A program made the translations under genes and the position numbers. A stretch of 64,000 nt of DNA. Source: Oopsacas minuta (Eukaryota > Porifera > Hexactinellida > Lyssacinosida > Leucopsacidae). Where the stretch lies: NCBI GenBank assembly GCA_024704765.1, contig JAKMXF010000011.1:417557-481556 (forward strand), read 5' to 3'. The notes under the pieces were generated by a model. It ran no database searches. It was not told where the DNA came from and saw nothing but the letters and a program-made list of their open reading frames with translations. Shown here piece by piece: positions 20,531 through 30,941 of this stretch. The first letter of the stretch is position 1, and each line of letters starts with the position of its first letter.

Positions 20531-20695
20531 GCGAATTGTCCGGTAATGGGGTGCCCATATAGTGAAGTATCCATTTAGTGTATTGTCAGTGCAGTGAAGT
20601 GTCAGCGTAAGGAAGTGTCCATGTAATGAGGTGTTCGTGCAATGAAGTGTCCATTTAGTTTAGTGTCTGCAGCGAAGTGTCCCTATGTCCGTGTG
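20531..20695 (+). repeat. Degenerate tandem repeat, period about 16-18 bp
   Basis: Imperfect tandem units resembling GTGAAGTGTCCATTTAGT recur about nine times with substitutions and small indels. The unit GAAGTGTC appears repeatedly. A minisatellite by structure. Confidence 0.7.
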
Positions 20696-21243
20696 GAACA
20701 GGTGTTGATATTATACAATAATGATTTCGTACATATTTCGAGCCAATTATTAAAAATTGATTCCTATTTTGCTACATCTACAGCGGTAGATCTCAACATG
20801 TTCCTTAGAATACATTATGCATATAATATGGAATATCTTGAATTGAATACTAAACTCAGAGAAATTAGTAAACAATTCAATTTGTCTGCTCTATGGCTTA
20901 AAGCTCAAATAATTCAGGTGATTTGCTTTGTTGGAAATTAACCACTCAACCTATTAATAGCCAAATCATAGCAAACCAGTAAACACCACAGAAACACTTT
21001 GGTAAACCATTGATCAGCATTCACTACCAAAGGAATGTGAGAGATCTGATAACGGGTGCAACTCTATAGCTACCAGTTACTGGTTAATACATCCACAGAG
21101 AAAATGAATGTAATACTGTTCCGATGAGAATACGGTGGTATAAAAGTATTAATGTGGTTTAAACATCAAGAACCTGGTTTGATCGACTATATTTGTTATT
21201 ACGAACAGTTCATCATCATGTATGTATCCGTACCTCCTTCAAT
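20696..21243. other. Non-coding stretch, no feature recognised
   Basis: A 99-codon frame begins inside the tandem repeat (20642-20941) and shows no recognisable domain, so it is not called. Otherwise AT-rich intergenic DNA. Confidence 0.4.
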
Positions 21244-21433
21244 ACTTGAAATTTTTACAGACTTGTATATAGATGTGCATCTTGGGTAAGGTGTTTTATC
21301 CATGCTAAATCACAATGATGACACCACTTAGACACTATTCTGCCATTTCTGTGTATATTAGCTGAATATAGAAATTTGGAATGAACACAGCATAGGTAAC
21401 GTGGTCCATTAAATCGTATTTAAATCTCAGATT
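21244..21433 (+). repeat. Dispersed direct repeat, copy 2
   Basis: Second copy of the unit at 15861-16052, same orientation and nearly identical. The sequences outside the shared 190 bp differ, which sets the unit boundaries at about TTGAA-TTTTTTACAG and ATCTCAGATT. Confidence 0.88.
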
Positions 21434-22185
21434 CATCGGACAAATCCCTGACATTGCTAATTACGGGTAGAGATTTTCTACATCATCACCTAATTAGAAT
21501 TTTAAAAGGTTGATATCTCGAGGCAGAGATGGGATAGAAATGAACATATGACGGGTAAAATTTCAAATTTCTACAACAGTGATGGGCAACCAGTGGGCCG
21601 CGAGGCTATTTTTATGTCCCTCATGAAATTTTCATATTTATATTCAGTGTTATGTATTTTCTTGGCAATATCTGAAACCTGCTGCCCCAAGTGTTTGTAA
21701 GGCCTAAAACCTACTCACTTTTTGCTCCTGTTAACCAATCCTTGCTTACATGTGTTTAGATAGTTTAGTTCTTTAAAAAAGTGCCCGTTGGCCTAATTGA
21801 ATTGGTTGACTCACGTAAAATGCTATCATTTTATTATTTCTATATACGAGAAAAATTGAGCAAGATTTGTGAAGTTCAAAATCACAAAGTAAAATATTTA
21901 GAAGCGTAAAACAATTGCATCCTCCTATTCGTGGCGCAAACCTAGCTCAAACCTACCAGCCTTCAGTACCTACCTACGGGTCTTCGGTCCTAACCGACCG
22001 CCGCCGTACCGGCGCCCAAACCAAAAACGTAACACTGTTTATATTCTGGGCCGTATAACAATGATACTTATTAAATAACTATTTGGCATTTTACCTTACG
22101 TACTTATATTTATTATTGTTCAATAGATGGCATATGTCTGTAATAGTTAAAAGTTTTTAGGTAAAAATCGAAATGTTAATAGAGA
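21434..22185. other. Non-coding stretch, no feature recognised
   Basis: AT-rich with a G/C-rich patch at 21940-22020. No gene or transposon terminus recognised before the decayed mariner fragment. Confidence 0.45.
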
Positions 22186-22665
22186 GGATATGGGATGAAG
22201 ATTGACTTGCCACAGTCAGGGAGTTAGAAGAGAGGACTGGTTTCCCAAAAATCAACAATTCATAAGATTATCAAAGATGAGCTAGAAATGTCACGGGTTG
22301 TGGCGAGATGGGTCCCAAAACTTTTATCACAGGACCAAAAGCTGGAAAGGGTCAGAGCTAGCAGTGATTTATTCAATTCGTGGCGTAGCGAAGACTTTTT
22401 GGATCGAATAGTGATATGAGATGAACATTGTTCCATTACTACGAACCAGAGATTAAATCTCAAAGTAGTCAGCTGAAAAGAAATCATGAAGCTGTCCCTA
22501 ACAAAGTAAAGTGTTTCCTTCCGCCGGTAATAGAATGGCAACATTTTTCTGGGATAGAAAGGGCAAGCTCTCAATCGACTGTCTCCCTGAGAAGACAACC
22601 ATTAACAGAGACTACTACGTAAGCGAATTGGACAAGAACCTTTGGGACAGACCTTGTAAATTGCA
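22186..22665 (+). pseudogene. Decayed mariner transposase fragment
   Basis: Pieces of a mariner transposase can be read across several frames: a helix-turn-helix (TVRELEERTGFPKSTIHKII), then VARWVPKLLSQDQKLERV, then HYYEPEIKSQSSQ, then FFWDRKGKLSIDCLPEKTT and the conserved INRDYYV. Several stop codons and frameshifts separate them. The end of the catalytic domain is missing, as are terminal repeats. Confidence 0.82.
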
Positions 22666-22706
22666 CAGCTCACGATTTAATGTCTATTAGTAATAGTATA
22701 ACTGTA

Positions 22707-24018
22707 CAGGGTGGCTCCAAAGTTCTGATACAAACCATTTTGTCTATAATATTTATTCAGCATGACCTACATTATTGATTCTCTATATATAATTAATACA
22801 TACTATTAGGAAGAGATTGCCTAGTCATTTATTCAATATAACCACCCTTTTTGGAAATGACAGCCCTGAGTCTGTTCGGGAATCCTTCTACTGCGGCACG
22901 CAGAGTTTCTTGGGGCATCTTCTCCCATTCTCGACACAAGGAAATCTTTAGAGAGCTAACTGTGTTGTGTGACACAGAACAAGCCTTGTTTTCCAAGATA
23001 TACCATACAGAATAGTCCATGGGATTTAAATCGGGACTGTATGGTGGCCATTCATCCTTATGTATAAAATTGGGAATATTGTGCTTCAGCCAATCTTGGG
23101 TCGTATTGGCCGTATGGGCGGGAGCACCATCTTGTTGGAAGACAAATTGCTGTCCAGAAAACATGGTCTGGCTCAGACCTTTTACCACAGGCTCTAATAC
23201 AAGCTCTTGGTATGTTTTGGCATTGATTTTCACTCCTGGGGGGATGAAAATCAGTGGTGTCCGACCAACAGCAGAGACCCCAGTCCAAACCATCACCGAC
23301 AGTGGTTTCTTCATCCGACTGATATATCTGAACTTATCAGGGATCGCTGAAACTGAGGTCGAGATGACTCTGTTGTTTTGGCTATTTGTAGCCTCTTCAA
23401 TGGTGAAAATTTCTCATCTGAGAAAATGGTATTTTCGAGAACTCCAATAGCGTGTAGAGCAAGTAGGCTCTTGCTCCGGGACACTCTCTTTTCTTTCACC
23501 GACCCAGATAGGAATTGTACCTTTTTGCGTTTAAAAGAGCGCATTCCTAGGTCCCTTTTGACAACCTTTTGTATTGCTCGGCGAGATATATTGAGCTCCA
23601 AGGCCATTTTCCTCATCGAATGGTGTGGGTTCCGCCGAATCCGTTCTCGCACCACTTTCTTGAGAGCTGAGGTCGTTACAGAGCATGGACGACCAGATCT
23701 CGGCTTGTCTACAGTGTCCCCAGTTTCCTTATATCGATTTATCGTCCTGTAGATAAATGCCCTACGTCCTTTTTGCAATATTCAGCAGTTTCAAAATTTC
23801 TGATGGACTTTTCCCCGCCATATGCAACTCAATAATTGCTGACCTCTCAGATTCCATGGTCAATCACAATTTTTTTCGAAATAGAATACACTAAATTGAA
23901 ATAATATTTGTTAGGAAGCGTATAAGGTATGTCATGGGAGAGCAAACCATTGAGAATACTTCCTGATAATGGTTGTATATTAATCATGATTTTGTATCAG
24001 AACTTTGGAGCCACCCTG
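22707..24018 (-). mobile_element. Tc1/mariner-superfamily element with DD37D transposase
   Basis: Terminal inverted repeats CAGGGTGGCTCCAAAGTTCT at both ends, continuing into GATACAAA, with TA at 22705-22706 and 24019-24020. Length 1312 bp. The single transposase gene on the minus strand is broken. The repeat is unrelated to those of the Tc1-type (617) or mariner (5688) elements in this window. Confidence 0.92.
22829..23857 (-). pseudogene. DD37D (maT-like) transposase, frameshifted
   Basis: Translation begins at ATG 23857 (MESERSAIIELHMAGKSPSE) but meets a stop near 23765; the frame changes there and again near 23400-23310. Recognisable parts are a helix-turn-helix (ELNISRRAIQKVVKRDL), the GRP linker (KPRSGRPCSV), the first Asp in FSDEKF, the second in FQQDGAPAHTA and the third in SPDLNPMDYSVW. 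There are 37 residues between the second and third Asp. The maT group label is inferred from that spacing and the SPDLNPMD motif. Confidence 0.85.
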
Positions 24019-24020
24019 TA

Positions 24021-24791
24021 TAAGGATCCATATACCCCTGCTGGGATTGACAATGCTGATATAGCTTCATATTCTGAAGTGTCTATGCCTGAACGATGAT
24101 CTGTGCCTAGTGTGTTAGAAAAGATAATAAATATCGGTGAATTAATAGTGGACCGTAGCGTTCTGAAATTTAGGTAACTTCCCGTAATCGCACGGTCCAC
24201 TCCATAATTCAGGTATGTAACATAATACTAAGAATTGGTGGCATTATATTATAATGAAGTCTCTAGCATTATGTTGAAAGCATATAGAGAGGTGACAAAA
24301 TAGGTTATTCACTTGGGAGCAATCGGTTTCTAAATGTCTAAAGCAATTAGCAACCAATCACAGTAAGAAATATTTACCTGTCTGCTGAATTTCAATTCTG
24401 GTAAAAGAATCCACTTTGTTTGAAGACTAATGCTAATAGGTGAAATACGAGATTCAATAAATTTATCTGTTCGCTGTCTATTATTAGAATTGTGTAGTAT
24501 CTCGATGGATGTTTATGCCATCTCATCCGACTTTGCAGTTATAATTATTAATTCAAAGAAATGCGCTGAATGATACAATTCGTAAATATTTTTGGTACAA
24601 GTAGAAGTATACTAAGTATATATGTTACTGTCAATGTATAAAATCTGTCGATTTGCAAATTGACTGAATCATTGGTCGGTATTTTGACAGATTGACTAAA
24701 ACGTATTACGAATTTAATTAATTGATATCAATATGCATTAAAAGCATGTGATTACAGCATACTGGCTAGAAAGTTCACATATCGTTCCCAT
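24021..24791. other. Intergenic stretch, no feature recognised
   Basis: AT-rich DNA between the DD37D element and the broken integrase gene. No coding region supported. Confidence 0.5.
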
Positions 24792-26689
24792 TCAGATCTT
24801 GTTGGGGCAGGTCATAGTCGCGTGGCACTTGCTATTACATTTAAGTCCAGCCTTGAAACATTTACATTTGTTGTTTGCATTGTTTGCCACTTTGTGTACA
24901 GTTGCACTTGGCAAACCCTTGTCCACCACACTTAGACCCTTGTTGAACAGCTTGTCGCAGGCCTATTTCTTTGTCTGTGGTGAAATCGTCCACACTGTAC
25001 AGCGGATGAGGACACAAATCAAATTGATTTCGGCTGTAAGATCCTTTCAGGATTCCTGTACGGACTGCTATACGGTGCATGTCATTTTCATTTCATTCCA
25101 GATTTACACCCATGATGTTTCGAGGATCACCTCTACCGCGATCCACTAAAGGGATTGGAATAATTACATTATCTCCAGGGTTTCCAGCAACCTGCTCTAG
25201 ACGACTGCGTTTCAACATGCGTTCGGCCTGAGCTATCTGTACTTCAGCTGCTCTCTTGCAGTTGAGTTGAATGTTGTCGTACCGTATTTGGATAGCGGTT
25301 ACCTGAGACAAAGAAGCAGATAAAGATGTTGAAGAAGGAGCTTCTGAGGGATCAGGTGCCTTATCTTTTTGTGTAGGAAGATTTGGAGAAACTGTGGTCT
25401 GGTTACCAGAAGAGACTTGAGAGGGGTCAGATTGCTGATATGCAGCCATTAGGTCGTCTTAGGACACAAGGCGTTCTAGGATTTCACTAGGAAGGGATGC
25501 TGAACGTAGTCCAACTTGTGCATCACGTCCAAACAGGACCTTGAATGGGGATTGTTTAATTCCAGAATGGTAACCACTGTTCTTCTGAAACTGCACAAAA
25601 CGAAGCCCAGTTGGCCAATCTGTGAAGTCATTGTCACCTAACCAGGCAGTTAGTATGTCTTTGACGTCACAATTAAGTCTCTCAACTGATCCCTGGCTTT
25701 CGGGGATGGCTAGGTTACCATGGGCCATAAGTAGATCAGGCCACATAACCTTCAGTTCAGTGATGACTGATGATGTAAATTCACTGCCGTTGTCACTCTG
25801 GAGAATTTGAGGGGCGCCTAGTAACAAGAAAATGTCAACCAGTTGCCACGCGACTTCAGCAGCACGTTTGGAAGTCAAAGGGCGTAATACACAGTACTTT
25901 CTTAAGTGGTCTTGATAAACCATGATCCAGCGATATGAAACTTTGCACATACACTGCATGTCAATGAGGTCAACCTGAGCACGGGAACCAAAGTCTTTGG
26001 ACAGAATTGGCTTCACAACAATACCCTTAGTGGTGGCACGCTTACATTCCTGTTGACATTGAACACAGAGAGATTTGTAGAGCTCAATGGAGTCGCGAGT
26101 GACGTTTGCATATTTGTTTAAAGCTTTAGTCATCTTGTCTCGACCGCCATGGCCGCATGCAACATGGGCGCGTTTAATGATGTCGAACATATCATTTATG
26201 TGAGTAAAAGTAAGCATGTTCTTGGGAGACTTCACTTTGCTTTCGAATCAACTTCTCAACATCGCCACACTGAAGAATTTCGTACTTGTAAAATATATAA
26301 AATATGTCACTTAATCGATGCCAGCAACATAGTACGCAACCGTAGTGCGCAATATTATTGGCATATTCTCCATGTACAGCAAAGGAAACCTAAAACATCG
26401 TACGTACGTAGGCTCTATACAATTAGAGAACTAATTATGATATTGCATAGAACATTTATTTGACCTGAATCCAAGTAATGCAGCCATGACTCAAGTTATA
26501 ATTGTTGAACCAATAATTATTTGTTTACATACCTGCCAAGGATATAGCACTGTCTGTTGGACTTCTTTGCGTGTCAGATGCAACTTTGACCTCTTCAAGC
26601 AACAAAAAATGCTCGTGTTTGGTCATCAATAATGATTTGGTATCAGAGCTTTTTCGTTTCAACATCTCCTCAAGGAAAGACTGTTCCAT
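24792..26689 (-). pseudogene. KRBA2-type integrase gene, broken
   Basis: A retroviral-like integrase gene of the kind found as KRBA2/SCAND3-like genes in animals. Likely first exon at 26533-26689 (ATG, LLMTKHEHFLLLEEVKVA, donor G|GTATGT). Then a short region reading CGDVEKLIRK, the zinc-binding part (RAHVACGHGGRDK, LCVQCQQEC) and the catalytic core with DDE residues in QVDLIDMQ, LQSDNGSEF and SQGSVERL. The end has DVIPIP-like PIPLVDRGRGDPRN and a Cys-rich tail (GGQGFAKCNC, KCKCFKAGLKCNSKCH). Damage: a frameshift near 26240, in-frame TAA near 25456, in-frame TGA near 25093 and a frameshift near 24860. The core DDE is intact. Whether it was a transposon (Ginger-like) or a former host gene cannot be told here. 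Confidence 0.85.
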
Positions 26690-26956
26690 AGTGTCTGACG
26701 TCTTTTAGAGTTATGAGGGTGTTCATATTACCTTGCCTTTTTATACTCCAGAATATTTCACGTCGATAGATGCTTGCCTTTGATATGTTGTTATTGAGGA
26801 TACACTAGCTTGGGTCAGGTTTCTCTTATACATTTTCAATTCTTAGTTAAGTTGATGTATATGTTTTGGAATAACAGTCTAATTTCAATTAAAGAATAGC
26901 CCAATCCGCATGGTACTCGACTTTTCAATATCTCATATAACAAAAAAAATTTATAT

Positions 26957-27030
26957 ACCCCTGTGGCGCAACGGTCTAGCGCGTTGGACTTCTAATTCAA
27001 AGGTTGTGGGTTCGAGTCCCATCAGGGGTG
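26957..27030 (+). tRNA. tRNA-Arg (UCU)
   Basis: A complete cloverleaf without intron. Acceptor stem ACCCCTG pairs with CAGGGGT, the D stem is GCGC/GCGC, the anticodon stem is TTGGA/TTCAA around loop CTTCTAA (anticodon TCT), and the T arm is GTGGG TTCGAGT CCCAT. Discriminator base is G. Internal A-box (TGGCGCAACGG) and B-box (GGTTCGAGTCC) promoters for RNA polymerase III are visible. It reads AGA codons. Confidence 0.97.
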
Positions 27031-27152
27031 TTCTTATTATTAAAATTCAATTGTTCTGCATGTTTGTTTGTCTACTTTGTACTGTCGTATTGGGACAGTT
27101 TTACCACGTACCATGATCGCCAAAAATTTAGACTAATGCATGTGCCCCGTTG

Positions 27153-27473
27153 CTACCTTACATGACAGAATTATTACCCTTTGATCATGACATGAAATCG
27201 TTGAACTCAACTCTTAGTTCTTATCACACTGAAACTAATGCATTTCAATGGTTTCTTTATTTCTGCTCCAGAGTTATATTAAAATGCGTGGAAGAAAACA
27301 GTTCATACGAAAATGTAAAATTCTCTTGCTTATGCTAGTTTTGTAATATAACTCTAGACCAGAAACAAAGAAACCATTCAAAATGCATTAGTATCAGTGT
27401 GATAAGAACTAAGAGTTGAGTTCAACGATTTCATGCCATGATCAAAGGGTAATAATTCTGTCATATAAGGTAG
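27153..27473. repeat. Foldback miniature element, copy 2 (complete)
   Basis: A 321-bp hairpin unit with reverse-complement arms from CTACCTTACATGACAGAATT at the left to its counterpart AATTCTGTCATATAAGGTAG at the right. Arms are about 150 bp with a short loop near 27310. No transposase or clear target duplication. Copy 1 is at 16135-16428. Confidence 0.9.
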
Positions 27474-27587
27474 TAGCTCTGTCATGGATATAGACTATAG
27501 AGTATCCATGGTACTAGTAATAGAGGTAGTAAACTGTCATCAACAGCACTATAATGATAGGGGAAGATGATCTGCGATTTATATAGG

Positions 27588-27730
27588 TGTGACGACTAGC
27601 AACGTACTAGAACAACCATAACAGATTAACATTTAGTCTAGTATAGTAGATTACTCGCAGTCTTATTCAGTTATAGTTTGACTTATTTGTATTTCTATTA
27701 TAGCTAATATATTTCCAAGCTTGTATCACA
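27588..27730 (+). repeat. 5' long terminal repeat of the Gypsy element
   Basis: Begins TG and ends CA. Matches 32055-32197 over 143 bp. The sequence right after it (TAAATACAAATAGTCACG) does not start with the usual TGG of a tRNA 3'-end primer site, so the priming tRNA is unclear. Confidence 0.95.
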
Positions 27731-27757
27731 TAAATACAAATAGTCACGCTTTCCAGA

Positions 27758-28585
27758 ATGGCGACACCTCTGAACATTTCGATCCCGCCGTTGAAACCTG
27801 ATGAAAGAGTCGAGGATTGGCAATCTTTGTTTGTGGCAGCTACGAGCTCATTAGCAGCGCACGCTGGGGAGAAAGCAGCAATACTAATCCTCCCATCCTA
27901 TGTCTGCAGGAATGAGTACGAAAGGGAAATTGCACTAATCGCTATTAAAGAGGAATCGATTGAGGCTGCGTTCAAGATTTTATGCAATGCCTTGGACTCT
28001 CCTATTGACGAATATGAGGCTACCGCACGATTCCGCAGTAAGGTCTGGGCGCGAGGCATGCGAATAGAAGTGTTCTTTACCCAACTTTGGAAGGAAGCAA
28101 AACGAGCTGGATTTCTAAATAGGCAAGTTGCTGTAGTGTTAATAACGCAACTCCCTGGAAAGGCGCAGGCTGCCCTGAAGAAGTGGGTTCAAGAACATAA
28201 AGAGGATCTTGTATCTGGTCAAATGCGGGAGTTCATTGGGCTAGTTCAGCAGAACTTACGCCAGGCTGAAGTACCATTAGATTATGGGGCACATGAGGGA
28301 CCAAGCAATTCATGTAAGGTCATTAATCAAGGAAAAACTGACATATTATGCTCAAGTGATTCTGAATACGAAGAAAAGCCGCCCACGGTCTACAAGGTAC
28401 GAACCTTCGGAACGAGTAGTCGACAGGGGCGTTTCCCCAACTCAAGAAGGGTTCCAAAAGGCTTGGTGTGCTACACTTGTGGAAAACATGGCCACGGATA
28501 TCGTATGCGCCTGGATCGAGTGTGCAGCGGATGCCATGCCAAAGGCCACGACGTGACAGCTACCAGGATAAAAGAACTGGTGTGA
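27758..28585 (+). CDS. Gypsy element Gag
   Basis: A 275-residue Gag-like structural protein starting 28 bp after the 5' long terminal repeat. The N-terminal 180 residues resemble a capsid-type helical region (FRSKVWARGMRIEVFFTQLW). The C-terminal part is basic with a zinc-knuckle-like CYTCGKHGHG and a second Cys/His cluster (CSGCHAKGH). It ends at TGA, overlapping the pol frame, which lies one base back; a -1 frame change between gag and pol is usual in this group, but I saw no clear slippery site in the overlap. Confidence 0.88.
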   Translation: MATPLNISIPPLKPDERVEDWQSLFVAATSSLAAHAGEKAAILILPSYVCRNEYEREIALIAIKEESIEAAFKILCNALDSPIDEYEATARFRSKVWARGMRIEVFFTQLWKEAKRAGFLNRQVAVVLITQLPGKAQAALKKWVQEHKEDLVSGQMREFIGLVQQNLRQAEVPLDYGAHEGPSNSCKVINQGKTDILCSSDSEYEEKPPTVYKVRTFGTSSRQGRFPNSRRVPKGLVCYTCGKHGHGYRMRLDRVCSGCHAKGHDVTATRIKELV

Positions 28586-29886
28586 GAGATTACATCAAGT
28601 TAGTTGATCAAATCGGTCCATATGACGATAAATCGGCGTCTATTTCTGTCAGAGTGTACGGTCTGCCAATTCTCGCTTTGTTGGATACTGGAGCCAAAGT
28701 TAATGTGGTGGACAGGCAGACAGTGGAGTACCTAGGACTAGGGCAGTTCATCAAACCGGAGATAGAACACGTGTACGGTGTATGTGGAACCCCCGTATCA
28801 GTGGTAGGGAGCATTGAGATCCCTATAGAAGTGAACGGAGAGGAGGCCGGAAAGACGCACGTACAGGTGTTGGATGGTGAGGGACAGGCACTACTGCTAG
28901 GCCGCCAGTTCTTCAGACGTTTCGGGCGGGTTGAATTTGATTGGAACAAAGGAACCATCACGCTAGGGAACGTAAAAGCGACAATACAGGAGACTGCTGT
29001 AGGAGGAACTCCAATAGCAAGGGCTCGTACTGTACGGATAATCAATACCGAAGAAGTAGACAAGTCATTCAAGTGTACGAAGACAAATCTCACTACAAAC
29101 CAACATGACAAGTTTGCTGACCTGTTGAAAGAATTTGAGGCAATATTTAACGACAAACCAGGTCGCACCTCAATGTGCGAACATGCGATAGATACGGGGA
29201 AGGCAGTCCTCACCAGATCCAGACCAAGACGTGTTCCTCCAAAGTGGGAGGAAGAAATCAATTCACAGCTTGATGAGATGCTCGATCAGAAACTATGCAA
29301 GGCATCCCATTCCCCATGGGCAAGTAACGTAGTCTTAGTTACCAAGAAGGACGGTCGGCAACGTTTTGCGATCGATTATCGAGAATTAAATAATGCCACC
29401 AAGAAGGACGCATATGGTACACCACAAGTGCAGACGATTTTAGACAAGTTACGAGATTATAGTTACTTTTCAGTGATTGATATCTCTGCCGCCTACTGGT
29501 GCGTCCCAGTTAGGGAAGAAGATAGAGAAAAAACTGCATTCAATACTCCTAGAGGCCTCTTCGAGATGTGCGTTATGCCTTTCGGTTTGGTTAACTCCCA
29601 GGCTACATTCCAGCGGCTAATGGACAACACACTCCAAGGCCTTACTCGTACGGAATCATACATCGACGATTGTATAATTTATTCACGTAGTTTTGAAGAA
29701 CACCTGAAGGAACTACGCGCTGTATTCCAACGTCTGCAAAGTGCGAAGTTGCATGTCAAATTGCGCAAGTGTCAGTTCTTTCGCGAGGAGGTTGAGTTTC
29801 TGGGCCACGTCGTGTCTAGGGAAGGAAGAAGGCCCTTGGTCTCAGCTGCAAAAAACTCTCTATGTTTCCTAGACCCCAAAGCATAG
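28583..29886 (+). CDS. Gypsy pol part 1: protease and reverse transcriptase
   Basis: Open in one frame from before 28583 (the open frame itself begins at 28468, inside gag) to a stop at 29886. An aspartic protease active site LLDTGA lies near 28680. The reverse transcriptase shows FAIDYRELN, VIDISAAYW, MPFGLVNSQATFQ and the catalytic YIDD at about 29658, then EFLGHVVSREG. The frame runs out just past the slippery-looking A-AAA-AAC at 29850-29856, and the continuing protein is found one base back, from LSMFPRPQSIAELQRFLG on. Confidence 0.9.
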
Positions 29887-30941
29887 CTGAACTGCAACGT
29901 TTCTTAGGAACGCTCAACTTTTATAGGTCATACATTCCTGGCTTGGCTCAGCTAGCGGCTCCTCTGTACTCCCTCACAGAGAAAAGAGCCAGATGGGTGT
30001 GGTCTGATAAATGCGAGGACGCTTTTGATTCCCTTCGTCTCAAGTTAATCCGTGAACCTATTATGTTGAGCTTTCCGGATTGGAATAAGAATTTTATTAT
30101 CGAAGCTGATGCAAGTTCGAGGGCGGTAGCAGCGGTACTATCACAGAGAAACGAAGACACGGGACAACTACACCCTATTGACTTCTTCTCTTCATCCCTT
30201 AGCACAACGCAAAGGAATTATTGCGCAGGGCAACTGGAAGCCTGGGCACTAGTCGCCGCTTGCAGGAAATGGCACACATACTTGAGGGCCACTGGGGCGG
30301 TCGAGCTAATTACTGATCACTGCCCATTGAAGTGGCTCCGTGGTCAAAAGGATCCCCGCCGTACCTTTGCTAGGTGGTTGCTTGAGCTGGAGGAGTACAG
30401 CTACCAGATTACCCATCGGAAGGGGAAAGACAACAATCTACCCGACTACCTGAGTAGGGCAAGAACTACTTCGATTAGCCCCGAGGTCCAAGATGATTCC
30501 GGTTTCGAAGATAAGATATTCACACTTTCAGATGACACGACTGAGTTAGATTCAACCAAGTTGGATCTGACCAAGCTCCAAGGAGAAGATGCTACTATTA
30601 GCGACGCGGTTGAACAACTGAAGGAGACCGGGAATGTGTCTTCCGGTAGGCTGCAGGAGATATCCGGGAGTCTCGCCATAGTAAATGGAATGTTGTTGTA
30701 TCGAGAGCGTGCCGTAGTGCCTCTCGGTGCTAGAAGAACGGTACTGGGTTTGGTTCACGGGGCAGGTTACTTTGGCCAGAAGCGAACGTTACAAATCCTA
30801 AGAAGGAGCTACTTCTGGTTCGGTATGGCCAAGGACGCTCGCGACTGGTGCCGAAGTTGTCTCGTATGTCAGAAGGCGAGAGTACCTATCCAAGAATCCA
30901 AGAATTCAAGATGGACGGGGTTGGACCCGGGGACCTTGTAG
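29857..30941 (+). CDS. Gypsy pol part 2: RNase H and integrase zinc finger
   Basis: Continuation of pol in the -1 frame. It starts with the connection motif RFLGTLNFYRSYIPG, then RNase H (IIEADASSRAV, QLEAWALVAACRKW, LITDHCPLKWL) and the integrase HHCC-type zinc finger (CRSCLVCQKA). The second zinc-binding His seems replaced: the usual HD-GH pattern reads VHGAGYFGQ. The frame ends at TAG 30939-30941; the integrase core goes on in another frame from about 30905. Confidence 0.88.

Noticed and set aside
24748-25149. 133-codon plus-strand frame
   Set aside because: Antisense to the KRBA2-type integrase tail, whose Cys-rich motif on the minus strand is clear.
28608-29261. 217-codon minus-strand frame
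   Set aside because: Antisense shadow of the Gypsy protease/reverse transcriptase region.
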